From Panagrolaimus kolymaensis (lineage: Eukaryota; Nematoda; Chromadorea; Rhabditida; Panagrolaimidae): a stretch of 64,000 bases of DNA. The stretch lies in the NCBI GenBank assembly GCA_028622995.1, contig JAJQJQ010000011.1:1674001-1738000 (forward strand), read 5' to 3'. Each line of letters begins with the position of its first letter. The first letter of the stretch is position 1. Made by a program: the position numbers and the translations under genes. The notes below the pieces were generated by a model, which was not told the origin of the DNA, ran no database searches, and was given only the letters and a program-made list of their open reading frames with translations. Of this stretch, positions 26,601 to 37,700 are shown piece by piece.

Positions 26601-27937
26601 GCTTTCAAGCTTTGCTTAATCCTAATATCTTCCATTATATCACTAATTTTAAGTTTTATAAATTTTTAGACTCTAACACATCGCCTCAAAGAAACTGAAC
26701 ATCAAACAACCATGTATCAGCAAAGATGTTCAGAATTAGAGCGAACTATTGAACGGCGTCAACAATCATTATCGAAAATGCAACAAGATGAATCACAATG
26801 GAAAAATAAAATCGATACCATGCGTCGAAGTGCATCAGATTTTCAACAAATGGAAATTAAAATTGAATCATTAAAAAGTGAATTAGAAACTATGACACAA
26901 AAATGGAAAAATAGTGAAAGCGATCGTGAACAAATAAGGTAAAAGAAAAAAAAAGTTATTGTAAAATATCATGAATTAGTTTTTAGGCGTGAACTTATTG
27001 AATGTCGATCAAAACTTAATTCGATGACTTTAAAAGTAAATGATTTACAAATGATGATAAATGAAATTAATGGTGAGAGAAAAAGATGTCATGATCGAAT
27101 AGAAATTTTGGAAAAATATGAGCGTGATAATTCCTCGACGGAGAGGGAACTGCGACGAGAGCTTGAACAAGTAAAAGGCGAAAAATTAACTATGATTGCT
27201 GAAAGTGAAGAGCTTAAAAGGTTGTTGCATAAAGCTGAAATCACGAAAAAAGAGTTGGAAGCTCAAATCATAAGATTAGAAAGGGAAAGAAGTGCGTTGA
27301 AGCGGCATGTTGAAGCGGTTTGTTGAATGGTGCTTGAAACAGAAAAAATACAGAAAATTTTTTAGATTGAATTAGATAAACAAAGAATAGAAGCCGCAGT
27401 TAGGCAGACCATAATGGAAAGACACGCCCTTGATAAATCTTTGAGTGCCATGGAAAAAGAAAACACTGAATTGTATCGAAATTGTAATCAACTTCAATCA
27501 CAGGTATCCATCCATTCGTAAAAGCAATCTTTTTAGTATAAATAAAAAATGACTTTCAGCTAAATCAACTTGAAAGAGAAAATGCATCTCGAGCAACCGA
27601 AGTAACCAAAAATAAAAAGTTGAAGTTAGAAGCTGAAATTCATAGACTCAATCAAGAAAAACGCCAGGTTCGTTTCCATTAATTTGAAAGGTTTCAAAAC
27701 CCAAAATTTTAGCTTGAAAAATTAATTGAATATCGAGAACAAAATTATTTGCAAAAATATAAAATGTATGAATCACAACTCAATGAATTACGGGACCAAT
27801 TAGAAACAGAACGACGTCGACGCCGAGAATTAGCTTTTGGTGGAACGACATCATTTCAAACTGCCATCAATCGAAGGCCACCACCACCAGCAGGACCTTC
27901 AGGAAGCGGTGGACCAAAGCCGCCTTTTAGGGTATAA
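20617..27937 (+). CDS. che-10: Rootletin, ciliary rootlet coiled-coil protein (CHE-10/CROCC orthologue)
   Basis: Structural protein of the ciliary rootlet, needed for ciliated sensory neuron structure. The 23 exons give 1925 aa, close to human rootletin (about 2,000). Exon boundaries: 20617-20665, 20721-21012, 21065-21256, 21311-21476, 21579-21656, 21705-21812, 21862-22142, 22180-22383, 22437-23309, 23365-23473, 23524-23623, 23653-24223, 24272-24447, 24496-24800, 24848-25188, 25238-25374, 25453-25997, 26044-26223, 26670-26938, 26987-27317, 27366-27503, 27560-27667, 27713-27937. Nearly the whole chain is heptad-rich coiled coil. Landmarks match human rootletin in order: FYDVSMEIGTLRRK, an SVSP linker followed by IRHAFHSRNDELDSYKRE, and a C-terminal block RLERERSALKRHVEA ... 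MERHALDKSL ending in an Arg-rich then Pro/Gly-rich tail (RRPPPPAGPSG). A non-coil linker (about residues 1335-1385) carries DLDLDEDLFDDP. A 42-bp cassette exon may lie in the intron after exon 18. Confidence 0.92.
26308..26349 (+). other. Candidate in-frame 42-bp cassette exon within rootletin
   Basis: Inside the 446-bp intron 26224-26669, a TTTTAG acceptor and a GTAAGT donor bracket 14 open codons (HPKEVRLIESVNRI). Both flanking junctions are phase 0, so inclusion or skipping keeps the frame. This intron is about nine times the usual length here, which fits an alternatively used exon. No expression evidence is available. Confidence 0.4.
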
Positions 27938-28262
27938 AAAAAAACAAACAAAAATAAAACACTACCACAGAATTTATCTTTAAAGTTATTTATTTATGTA
28001 CCTCACTTTTTATATTACAAAAATGTCTTTCTCGAGTGTTTTTATTTTATTATGTAATTTTTTTTTAATATCTTCGGTGTTTATTAATTTTTTCTTAGAT
28101 TTGTTAAAGCATAGAGAATTTTTTTGACATTTTCTTTCTAGTCATCATCAGATTTTAAATTTTACAAATGAATAAAGAATTTTCATTTTAAAAAAAATGA
28201 TCTAGAACTTTTCAGTTTCAGGGAACTCCGAAAACAAAACACCATTCACTATTCATGATACA
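27938..28262. other. 3' region of rootletin
   Basis: AT-rich sequence following the rootletin stop, with an AAATAAAAC polyadenylation-like signal near 27952. No other feature is seen before the GC-rich hairpin at 28263. Confidence 0.5.
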
Positions 28263-28300
28263 CTAGGCGGCAGGCGTGCCTTCGGCACGCCACCACCTAG
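28263..28300. repeat. GC-rich near-perfect hairpin
   Basis: An island in AT-rich DNA: left arm CTAGGCGGCAGGCGTGCC, loop TTC, right arm GGCACGCCACCACCTAG. The arms pair except for one extra base and a couple of G-T type mismatches. It resembles the tip of a small foldback element, but no terminal repeats or target duplications are obvious around it. Confidence 0.6.
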
Positions 28301-28734
28301 ACAATTCCAGCTTCATTGTTTTTTTCTAATAATTATCCAACGAAAATTTTAACATTCTTTTTCTCGGACAAATAAAAAATAAAGACAACGAAATAATTAT
28401 TCCCAAATTTTAAGATTTTTTTTATTATTTATTTATTCTTTACAATAATCATCAATAACACTAACACAAAAATTACGAATAAGAAAACAACATATAAATA
28501 TTTCACAAATTATATATTACAACAATTTTAATTCAGCCCTTGGTTTTAATATAATTCACAATCAAATAAATCCATAAAGACCAAGCAAGAGAGAAAACAG
28601 CTATTAGAAATTCCAAAAAATATTGATACTTTTGTGGTGGTACACTAAATACTTCTAATCAGCAAATGGCAAGAGATACAATTATTTGAATTGATTTCAT
28701 CATTTGTATCTTCTAAACAAATTAAAATTATCCC

Positions 28735-28765
28735 GCCGCACCCCGAGCGAAGCGAGGGGTGCGGC
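28735..28765. repeat. GC-rich hairpin with 10-bp perfect arms
   Basis: GCCGCACCCC at 28735-28744 pairs exactly with GGGGTGCGGC at 28756-28765 across an 11-base loop (GAGCGAAGCGA). It lies about 470 bp from the other GC-rich hairpin, and the surroundings are AT-rich. Confidence 0.65.
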
Positions 28766-29146
28766 TGTTTTAGCAATGAGAACGCCCGATCTGCTAACCG
28801 AAATTTATGATTTTTTTTATTTCGTGTAATTATGTTGATATTAGAGGGCTCTTTAGGGTCAATTTTTCGTCGCATTGACGAATTTTTAAAAAAAATAGAA
28901 GGAAGTATAGAAAAAAAGTGCTTAATCACAACATTTTAAAAGTTCACAATGTCCCGCTGAGCGTTGCAGCAAAGTTAACGCATATTCTGGCTATAAAAAT
29001 CGTTTTCTCCACCCTCAATTACCTCTATGAGTAAGCTAACTTTAAAAAACATCACATAAAAATAGATGTATGCCGCTATGGAAATTTAAATATTTTGATT
29101 TAGAGTAAAAATATCATTGGCTAAAGTTCCTTGTTATACATTTGCT

Positions 29147-29220
29147 GTGTGGCGTAGGCGTTGAAGGCGGTGATGTTTGGATATTTCTGTCATAGGTTCG
29201 AATCCCCACAATTTTTTTTT
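29147..29220 (+). other. tRNA-like pseudogene or tRNA-derived short element
   Basis: An internal B box GGTTCGAATCCCC and an A-box/D-arm-like TGGCGTAGGCGTTGAAGGCG are spaced as in a class II (Leu/Ser-like) tRNA. A T run at 29212-29220 would be a Pol III terminator. A standard cloverleaf does not close: the T stem has three mismatches, and TGTGTGG/CCCCACA can pair 6 of 7 only by deleting the T stem. I therefore call it a pseudo-tRNA or the head of a SINE rather than a functional tRNA. Confidence 0.5.
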
Positions 29221-30271
29221 ATTAATTGTTTTAATTGAATTGAGACAATTATATCCAAATAATTTTTTATGATTTTTAATAATGTTTTCATTAGAAAATA
29301 TGCAAATTTTTAATAAAATATTCACAAATTTTACTTTTTTTATGAATATTAAGTTTCTTTATTATGAAATTAAAGCGAAATTATTTTTAACGATTTTCAA
29401 TGAAATTTTTTTTAACTAAGCTTTTGGATCGTATATTTTTTTTTCTAAATTTAATTGGATTAGCATACAAAACTTTTAGGTATTCTAAACGCAAAATTTA
29501 ATTAAAAGTACGCTGACGTTTAGTTTATGAAAAGAATAAACATAGGGAACTTTTTTTATTATTTTCGGTGAGTTTAATCGAAAAGTAACTTGAATATTTC
29601 CTTCTTATTAATTTTTATTGTTCGTTCGTTTTCGATTACTTTTGGTCGCAGTCCCAGGGCTACTAGGCTTCGCTTTTTCCCATACATATTATTATTCTTT
29701 TTCTCTCTGTTTTTTTGTATCTTATCTTGAAATCTTTTATATTAAAATAGGAAATTCACCTAAAAAATTTGCATAAATTAGAATGAAACTATATTTTGTT
29801 TTCCAAGCGCGATGAAATGATTTGGGTAATTTTCATATACATAAAAAATCAGCAAAACATGGGTTTGCTTGCTGCGCAAATTAAGTGATTTAACTATTGT
29901 AAGCTTGCTCGATGACTATAACCTTAACTTTTTGCGAATTTTTCACAAGCTGGTATAAATTTTTTTTTAATGGTTCAGTTCATTGTTTATTTTGATTCGT
30001 GCAAAAAAAAAGTTTTAAAGGCTTACACATGTTTCAATTTTTAGGATCTCATTATTGAAAATTAAGTGATTAAAATAGACACGAGTGATAAGATTGTTCG
30101 GGAAAAGTTTTAATTTTTATAAAAGTCAATACAATAACTTTTTGGAAAAGTAATTATTAAAACATAGGCATTAATACGAGTGGCAATTTTGTATTTTTCA
30201 ATAAAACAAGTAAGATCGCCGACCGGAGGCAGCGGAGTTTCTAGTAATTATTGTTGCAGACGGCTCAAGAG

Positions 30272-30890
30272 ATTAGTGCACAAGATTACTATGTAAAAAA
30301 ACAAAAGGCTGTTCAGGAAAAAACTTTTAGACGGCTAATGAGATTAAATTTTTTTTATTGATTTCAATAAATTATTTTATATGTTACACTGAAACAAACA
30401 GCCGCAGCACCGTCTTCGATTGTTATTACCCAACTTCTTTACCAACTATTTAATATTGAAAAATTTTTTTAAAAATGTTAAAAATTAAAAATTTTGTTTT
30501 ATTCTTGATTAGATAAGATGTAAAAGCAACTCGTATATTCGCAAGATTTTTGATGTAAAAAATGTTTTGGTGTAAATTGAAAAAAATAATAATTATAAGG
30601 TCAATTACAAAATAAAATTTTTAGTTTTTTTTTCCAATTTTCTATTGTTTTCTGAAACAAAGCATGTTTGAAAAAAGGTATTTTAAGCAAAAAATTTAAA
30701 TATAACTAATTGTCGGACCAAAAATTTTTTTACTGTTAAAAATCGAAGACGGTGCTGCGGCTGTTTGTTTCAGTGTAACATATAAAATAATTTATTGAAA
30801 TCAATAAAAAAAATTTAATCTCATTAGCCGTCTAAAAGTTTTTTCCTGAACAGCCTTTTGTTTTTTTACATAGTAATCTTGTGCACTAAT
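30272..30890. repeat. Foldback element with 150-bp inverted repeats
   Basis: The left arm 30272-30421 and right arm 30741-30890 are reverse complements with no mismatch that I can find, separated by a 319-bp AT-rich spacer without a gene. The outer end begins ATTAGTGCACAAGATTACTA. An 11-bp direct repeat TAATTATTGTT occurs on the left at 30246-30256 and on the right at 30887-30897, a possible but offset target duplication. It is probably a non-autonomous DNA transposon; the family is unknown. Confidence 0.8.
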
Positions 30891-31399
30891 TATTGTTAAA
30901 TTAAAATAACAACTTACAGATGAACCACACGATTTAACATTCTCATAGCAAGTTGATAGACGCACTGAAAAAAAAGACTCAAAAAAAAATATTGTTATAG
31001 TTTTGTTTCGTTAAATTTTTATCAATTTTTAGGTAAAATGCATGTAAAAATTTGGATTTTATGCAAAAAATTACCTAATTTTCAAAAAAGTGCAAGCGTT
31101 GAAGACAAACGAAGGGAAACTTTCGTGCCGAGAACAAAAAAAGAAAAAAAGATGGAGTAAGCCAATAGTATTCAAACACGACGCGGTCTTGCAGCGAACG
31201 TATTCTAACACCCAGCGAGCTGTCTTTGAAATTTTGGCATCGAATTTTTTTCATTCTTCAATTTTTCTGCTTCCTTTTCTTTTAAAGTCCTTGAATTACT
31301 AGACCTTCTTGCATTATCTTTATTGGTGGATTTTTAGTGTTCTGATGTCTTCACTATCTCGTCATCTTCCCTTTTCCCTTGCAGTGTTACATAATATGT

Positions 31400-31890
31400 C
31401 GGCTGTTCATGATTGTTTTTTCACATGGAATGTTTTTCATGATGTTTTGGCTGTTACTTCATGGTTTTTTGGTATGTTTTTTCTCCTTTATTCAGGTACT
31501 TTTATCTTTACTTGTTTTAGCAAAGCTTGATTTCTCTCTTCATGGGCTTCTCACTTTACATGGATGTTATGTTCTTCATGGTTATCTCTCAACATGGAAA
31601 TCTTCTGATGTCTTTTGCCTTATTGCTTTGATTCCACGAGGTTGGTTGTTTGTAATTATTAGAATCAAATTTCTTTGTTTTAGATATTACATGGTCATTA
31701 CCTTCGCGAACAACTGCTATTCCTGAACTATTTGTTAATGGCACGTCAATTGATATCCACGAAATGATCCAAAAAGATGTTTTGTCACTGGCTAAATCTC
31801 TGATATTCTTCCATGAAACAACTCATGATCGTTCAACTAAGACTTCTTTACATGACAGCTGTAATTGGCTTGTTCCATGAAAGGTTCGTT
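31400..31890. repeat. CATG-rich degenerate repeat tract
   Basis: Thirteen CATG tetramers occur between 31408 and 31879, many in the context TTCATGG or ACATGGA and several spaced 14-22 bp apart. About one or two would be expected at this base composition. It looks like a worn-out minisatellite. The open frames across it are low-complexity and hydrophobic, and I do not call a gene. Confidence 0.35.
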
Positions 31891-32006
31891 ATGTTTGCTA
31901 TTCTTAAAGCAGCCCTGTAAGCAAACCGACAGTTGTCGGTCTAGACCGACAAAAGCAACTTTTAGAACGAAAGTTTCACTTTGTTTTTGAGGTTTTTGTT
32001 AATTTC

Positions 32007-32176
32007 TTTAAAGGGAGTCTCTCAGCAAGCTAGGAAAATTCTTAGAGCGGCTCCCTTTGTTTTTTTTTCTCGAAACTTTTCGAAAATGAAATTGCACGTA
32101 AAAAATGCATTTTCGGGCTAGGAACACCCGCTCTAAGGAAAAAATTTTCCTAGCTTGCTGAGAGAGTCCTTTTAAA
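32007..32176. mobile_element. TTAA-flanked foldback MITE-like element
   Basis: TTTAAAGGGAGTCTCTCAGC at about 32008-32027 is repeated in inverse near 32156-32176 (GCTGAGAGAGTCCTTTTAAA). The shared inner arm includes CAGCAAGCTAGGAAAATT and CTTAGAGCGG. Both ends carry TTAA, the target site of piggyBac-type transposons. A hairpin ACCGACAGTTGTCGGT lies just upstream (31925-31940). There is no coding capacity. Confidence 0.6.
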
Positions 32177-32367
32177 GATCTGCGTCTAAATTTTTTACCG
32201 CGATCAAAAAAATCGTTCGATTGGTGCCATAAAGAAAGTCGGTCAAGTGAACATGGTTCGTTAAATTTTTTGACAATGGATATTCAATTAAGATAACAAT
32301 AATTTATTATAACACGAAACAAAAAATAATAACAAAGTAGTTTTATGTTATTACACAACTTTGAAGA

Positions 32368-32639
<272 letters not shown>

Positions 32640-32786
32640 GGTAAAAACTCTTGGAATAGCGGCGAATGAGATGTTAGCAGGAGAAAATATGTTGTTGAGG
32701 TTCGAGTTATGTCATATTGACGTTTGCTCCTACTCTGTAAAATGAAGTAATTTTAAAAGAATTGAAATTATAGTCAAAAACTTTAC

Positions 32787-32997
32787 CGTGTAATCGATAA
32801 CAAGAGGTTGAAGTTGCATTCACAGGGTTCATCATCCTTAGTCGACGAATGGATAAGCTTACTATTCCTGGATTTCTTGCTTCGTTACATTTCCTTTGAG
32901 TTGTAGTATCGATAGGCCATGTGTCGTTTGATAAAAGTAGCTTTTTGAAGACGTCAAACGCTGTAGTTGATGAAGACGGTTGAGAAGTTGACGGCGA
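32787..32997 (-). other. Unidentified coding-like segment
   Basis: Seventy open codons run to a GTAAAG donor, with balanced amino-acid use unlike the random frames nearby (for example FDVFKKLLLSNDTWPIDTT and NPGIVSLSIRRLRMMNPVN). No acceptable start or continuation was found: joining to the next acceptor yields only a few more residues before a stop. It may be an exon of a decayed gene related to the NAC-tail locus immediately downstream. I do not recognise the family. Confidence 0.3.
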
Positions 32998-33510
32998 TTA
33001 TTCCACTACCAGAAATGCCTTAGCAGTATCATGTTTAGACTAACACTAAAAAGGACAAGAAAAATGAAAAACATAAGTAACTAACCGTGTGTTGCAGCAA
33101 TAGATGATGACGTCTGATAATGAATGGTGATCACCCTTTGTTCGCTATTGAATTTTCCAACGCATCCATCAGCCTGTGGACCAAAAAGCTCCAAAATTAA
33201 CAAAGATATTCCCTGAAATGCCAAATTATAGAAATAATGTTATTTGATACGTCAAAAAATTCAAATGAAAAAAGCGAGCAAAAAACAGAGAAAAGATCGA
33301 AAGAGAAAAATCAAAGAACTTCAAAGTTAGTGCTATTTGCTGCATGCTATTTCGCGGTGAGATACAGAGTCCGTCGAAAAAGAACGAACAAATTGAAAAT
33401 CTTTTCATATTTTTCTTTACATGCGCTTTCTTCTATGTTTAATATTTCTTTATCATTTAAAAAGGCCAAAAAATAAATATATCTTTATTTATTGCAAAGC
33501 AAAACGATAA

Positions 33511-34108
33511 CTAATTTTTCCATGATGATATAAGAATTTTTTCTTGTAATGCTATTAAATCTAATCGGGTGCTAGGAGTTGGACTTGCTCGTTGAATAAA
33601 AATTGACCACGTTCTTCGATTCTTCTGCAAAATAAAAAAAATGAAATTATCATAACGACGATTTATAATTCTTTCAAAGACAGATTTATCTTTTCTTTTG
33701 CAATAATAAGACAATCATCAATGTTATAGTATTTAGCATAATGGTTTCAAGAGACGGTTGAATGGAGTTTGCTAAAAAAATAAAAGCTAAGAAAAAAAAC
33801 TTAAGTATTTACTTTGATCCTTTTTTTCACTAACAACAGAAACATCAAAGCTATTCATGCATTTTGTCATTTGTCGATTGTTCATTTTCAAGAGTCGGAA
33901 ACATTTGAACAGTATGTTCTCGTGCATAAGTGCTGTATACCATTGATCGATTGCGATCATACTGCTTACAATAAAGACGTCTGGCTGGATCATGTTCATA
34001 TTTTTGAGAATAATTTTCCCACACATGTTGCCGATAATCCTTTAAGGTTAAATCAATTCGACCACAAACTTGACAAATCAGCCCATTATTTAAATTTCGA
34101 TTATTCAT
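33511..34108 (-). pseudogene. Decayed C2H2 zinc-finger-like gene
   Basis: From the ATG at 34108 the frame reads LICQVCGRIDLTLKDYRQHV, a Cys-x2-Cys-x12-His finger start. Its second ligand His appears replaced (WENY), and a second unit RRLYCKQYDRNRSMVYSTYA lacks its second Cys. The frame stops at 33851. Coding character continues in another frame (CMNSFDVSVVSEKKDQ), and further down NRRTWSIFIQRASPTPSTRL ends at 33511-33600. Loss of zinc ligands and the frame change suggest a pseudogene, though an unrecognised intron could explain the latter. Confidence 0.4.
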
Positions 34109-34109
34109 T

Positions 34110-34742
34110 GTAAGATTATTATCAAAAAAACGTTTAAAAATTAAAAGAAATAATGTCGAACCTTAAAAAACACAAGAATGAATATTCACACGGTCTCTTG
34201 TTGAACATCTCAAGCCTCCCCTCTTTATCTAAATTTATCAAAGTTGTTTTGCTTTGTCTCGTCCGTGATTAGTTTTGTAGAGTATTATTTTGTACCATGC
34301 CCGAAGTTTTAGTCCAAACACATTTTTTAAAAGTATTTGGCTTCTTACCTTTTTATTCCATCTGATTCTTAGATAATAGTCATATTTAGGGGTTATAACC
34401 TCCATTTTATAAATTTTGGGGGTAAAAACCACATTAATAGTACATGGGTTCAATAACCCTCATATTTTAATTGAGTGTTCACTGACCACCAAAAAAAATG
34501 TGGCAAAACCCTCAAAATATAGTGGTTTTACCTCAAAAAATGAATGAGGGTTTTACACCAAACGGGTTTTTTTTCAGTGTATAAAATAAAGCGGTAAATA
34601 ATTGTAAAACTTTTTGTGGAAATAAGTATTATGAATAATCATATGAAAGAAACCCATGGAAAACAAAAATAATAAAAATTTTATTTAAAGTTGTTAAAAC
34701 ATGAAATATTAATTACAAGTTAAAAAAATAGTCTATATTAAA
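34110..34742. other. Repeat-like intergenic sequence downstream of chitin synthase
   Basis: Contains several variants of AACCCTCAT/ATGAGGGTTT between about 34370 and 34560, then GGGTTTTTTTTCAGTGTA at 34564-34581. Read in reverse this gives TACACTGAAAAAAAACCC, which resembles the end of a Tc1/mariner-like MITE beside a TA. The opposite end is not identified. The remainder is the 3' flank of the chitin synthase gene. Confidence 0.35.
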
Positions 34743-37700
34743 CTAAAAATTAAGCAACTTGTTGCTTTTGCCACCACATATTTTGACTTCATATCCCGAT
34801 GCTCCATGTGCAAGTAGATTATAATTTTGAGTATCAATCATTTGTCGAGCTAAAACCAAGCGAATGAAATCAGAAAATTAAATAAAAACATACCTTCATT
34901 CAAAATTTTCAACTTCGATTTGATGGTTGTTGAAGATTCAAATTGAATTTCTTCCATTTCTGATGCTTCGTGTAGAGCTTCGACAAGAGTATTCAAGCGG
35001 TGAATTATCATTCCAATTGTTTGAACAATCAAAATTCCCATAAGAAAGAAGATAATACCCATTCCAAGTGGGTCAACTTTTAATGCTTCATCGGTTTTAT
35101 CGAATTTCCCAGTGAGTTCATTCATCTTCGTCCATTGAAAGCCTTCATATGGAATAAATTTAATTGATAAGACATCCTTGTGACGTTGTAATAAGAAGAT
35201 TGCCAAAACAAGAAGACCATTTAAGACAATAATTGAAAAGGCAATACGATTACGAAGTCCAACGAGACCAGCAGCAATTGCACTTTGTTCTTTTGGAGTT
35301 GATTCAATTGGCTGAAAAGAGAAAAATTATTCAATTAAAAAACCAAAGAAAAAATCACTCTAAGATATTGATCAATAAGTTGATCCCAAAAGCGTTCTTC
35401 AGATTGCTTGAGTTTTCCTCGATCACAACATTGCAAATATTCACAATCCATCCATAGGCCACGTTTCGCTTGCAAGTAAGTATCAGCATTTGCTAGAGCA
35501 TTGTTTTTGTTAGTAGATTCCAATGTTCTGAATGGTATGACTTCAGTCTTCTTTCCATTCAATCTTCGTTCTTCTTCAGCAATAATGTTTAACATTGAAA
35601 TCGCATCATGAGCATTGGTATTGTCATTGTCTTTCTAAAACAAAAAAGAAGAATGAGAGAATACACGATATGAAAATAAAAGACAAACCTGTAATGTTTT
35701 AAGCAATCGTTCAGTTCGTTCCATTTTTCTTTCCAGCGCTCGAACATTTTCACTTGTAGGTTCAGATGGTCGTAAGCAAGGCAAGATACGGTAAATGAAT
35801 GAATTCTGATCATCAAATCCAAGTTTCTTAACCCATCTTTCACCAACTTTATCACTAGCAACAGGTTTTCCAGTGGCTTTTGCAACGGCTTCACGAGTTC
35901 CCCAATTGATAACATTCAAATTGATCAAAGAATACAGCGAAAGGAAAACATAAGTTGACGGAATCATCAGGAAGAAGATTGCCCCAAACAGAATGTTTGA
36001 GAATTCCTTTGGATGAATCAATGAAGCAAAGAGAAAGATCAGCACCATTGCCAAAACGAACATAGAAGTTGGAGAAAAGATAGCTAAAAAAGAAAAGATT
36101 ACATTAATAAAAATACTATAAAACAAACTTACTTTCGAGGACGATTTGTTGAGTTGTAGCAATGAGAACAGCAAGCATAATAAAGGCATAAACGATGGAC
36201 GCAACTTTAGCAAAGAATAATTGAATGCTTGAATCAAATACGAAGCAAGAGAAAATGAAGAGACAAACAGGTACGGCATTGTAAATTAAAACTTTCAATG
36301 AATCCATCCCAAATGCAGCAACTTGAGCATAAACAAGCATAGTAAAGATGATAGCAGGTCCAAGAAGTCCAAAGCCAATAACGAGCATTTGATAAATGAT
36401 GTAAAGTTTTGAAATACTAGCGTTATTTTGACATGCAAGTTTGTAATCAGCAAGTAAATCAAGGGTGTTAGCAATCGATGATGGAGTCCAGCGACGTCTT
36501 TGGTTGAAAAATTCGTCAAAACCTTCAGGTGCATAAGTTTCTGCATCAGCCCCAGCAGCGTATTCAATACGATAGCCCTAAAAAATTAAGGTAAGTAAAG
36601 AAAGTAAATGAATAAAAAGTTACTTGTTTTAACATCAAAGTTGATAACCATCGATCTTCACCTTGATCATATTGGACAAAATGACGAGGTTCTACTGCTG
36701 TCTTCGTATATTTATGCATGATGTTATCATCCATCAAAGCACTAGCCCGAAAGAGTGAGAAGCATCCAGGAGCACACAATACACAACCAAAAACATGTTC
36801 AGCTGCTTTTTGAAACCAATGAGCAATAGCATATTCGAACTTTTGATACCATACCATTACTCCATTACCAATAGGATGAATACGACCACATGCACATCCT
36901 ATATCGCTTTTAGTGTTCATCAAATGAAGAAGCCTAATCACAGCAGAAGGTTCAAACTTTGAATCACCATCAATAGCCAAGATATAGGTATTATCCGATT
37001 GAAGTTGACGATCTTCGACACTAAGATGAGAGTCCATAATTCGATGACCAAGTAGATAATACATGTACATAACTTGAGACCAACGCTTCTTATGTCGAAT
37101 AAGCTGATTATCCTTCAAATGAACAAATAAGAGTGTTCCAGCTGGTAATTTGACAACTAATCGACCACCATAAGAAGTGTTGGCGAGTATTCGAGTCCAT
37201 GATTCAGCATTGGATCCTTCTAACGAAGCCGTCAATTCCATTAAAAGTTCAAATAAAAGTTTGAAGTATTCATTTGGAATTCTGCCACATTCAAGATCAT
37301 TTTCCCAAGCATCATCAAAGAAAATATGGATTTCAAGACGAAACTTTATGATGTCTTCTTTCTTTTCAGCTAATCGTGATGCATGTTCTTTATCAAGTCT
37401 AAAAAATGCACGATGAAAATCCATAATTTAAGAAGAAAAATCCTTACTTCATAATGGACTTAATCATTTGAACCATTTCATTTCTGGTTTCGTGCCACAT
37501 TGTTGCGCAAACATACAGTGTTACAGTTTTATCAATTTCACTGTTGATAATTTTTAGTGGACCATAATGAGTTTCATCATCAAATTCGCTTGCAACATCT
37601 TTCTTGCCAATAACATATCGGAATACGGTGAGTGAAGTTTCAAGTGCAAAACCATTCACGAATATGGGCATTGAATCGATCCTAAAATACAAAATACATT

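Noticed and set aside
29134..29325. Minus-strand 63-codon frame over the tRNA-like element
   Set aside because: It overlaps the Pol III-type element in antisense and has no coding features.
31379..31726. 115-codon hydrophobic frame across the CATG tract
   Set aside because: It begins at TTG, is low-complexity, and is explained by the repeat-like DNA rather than by a gene.
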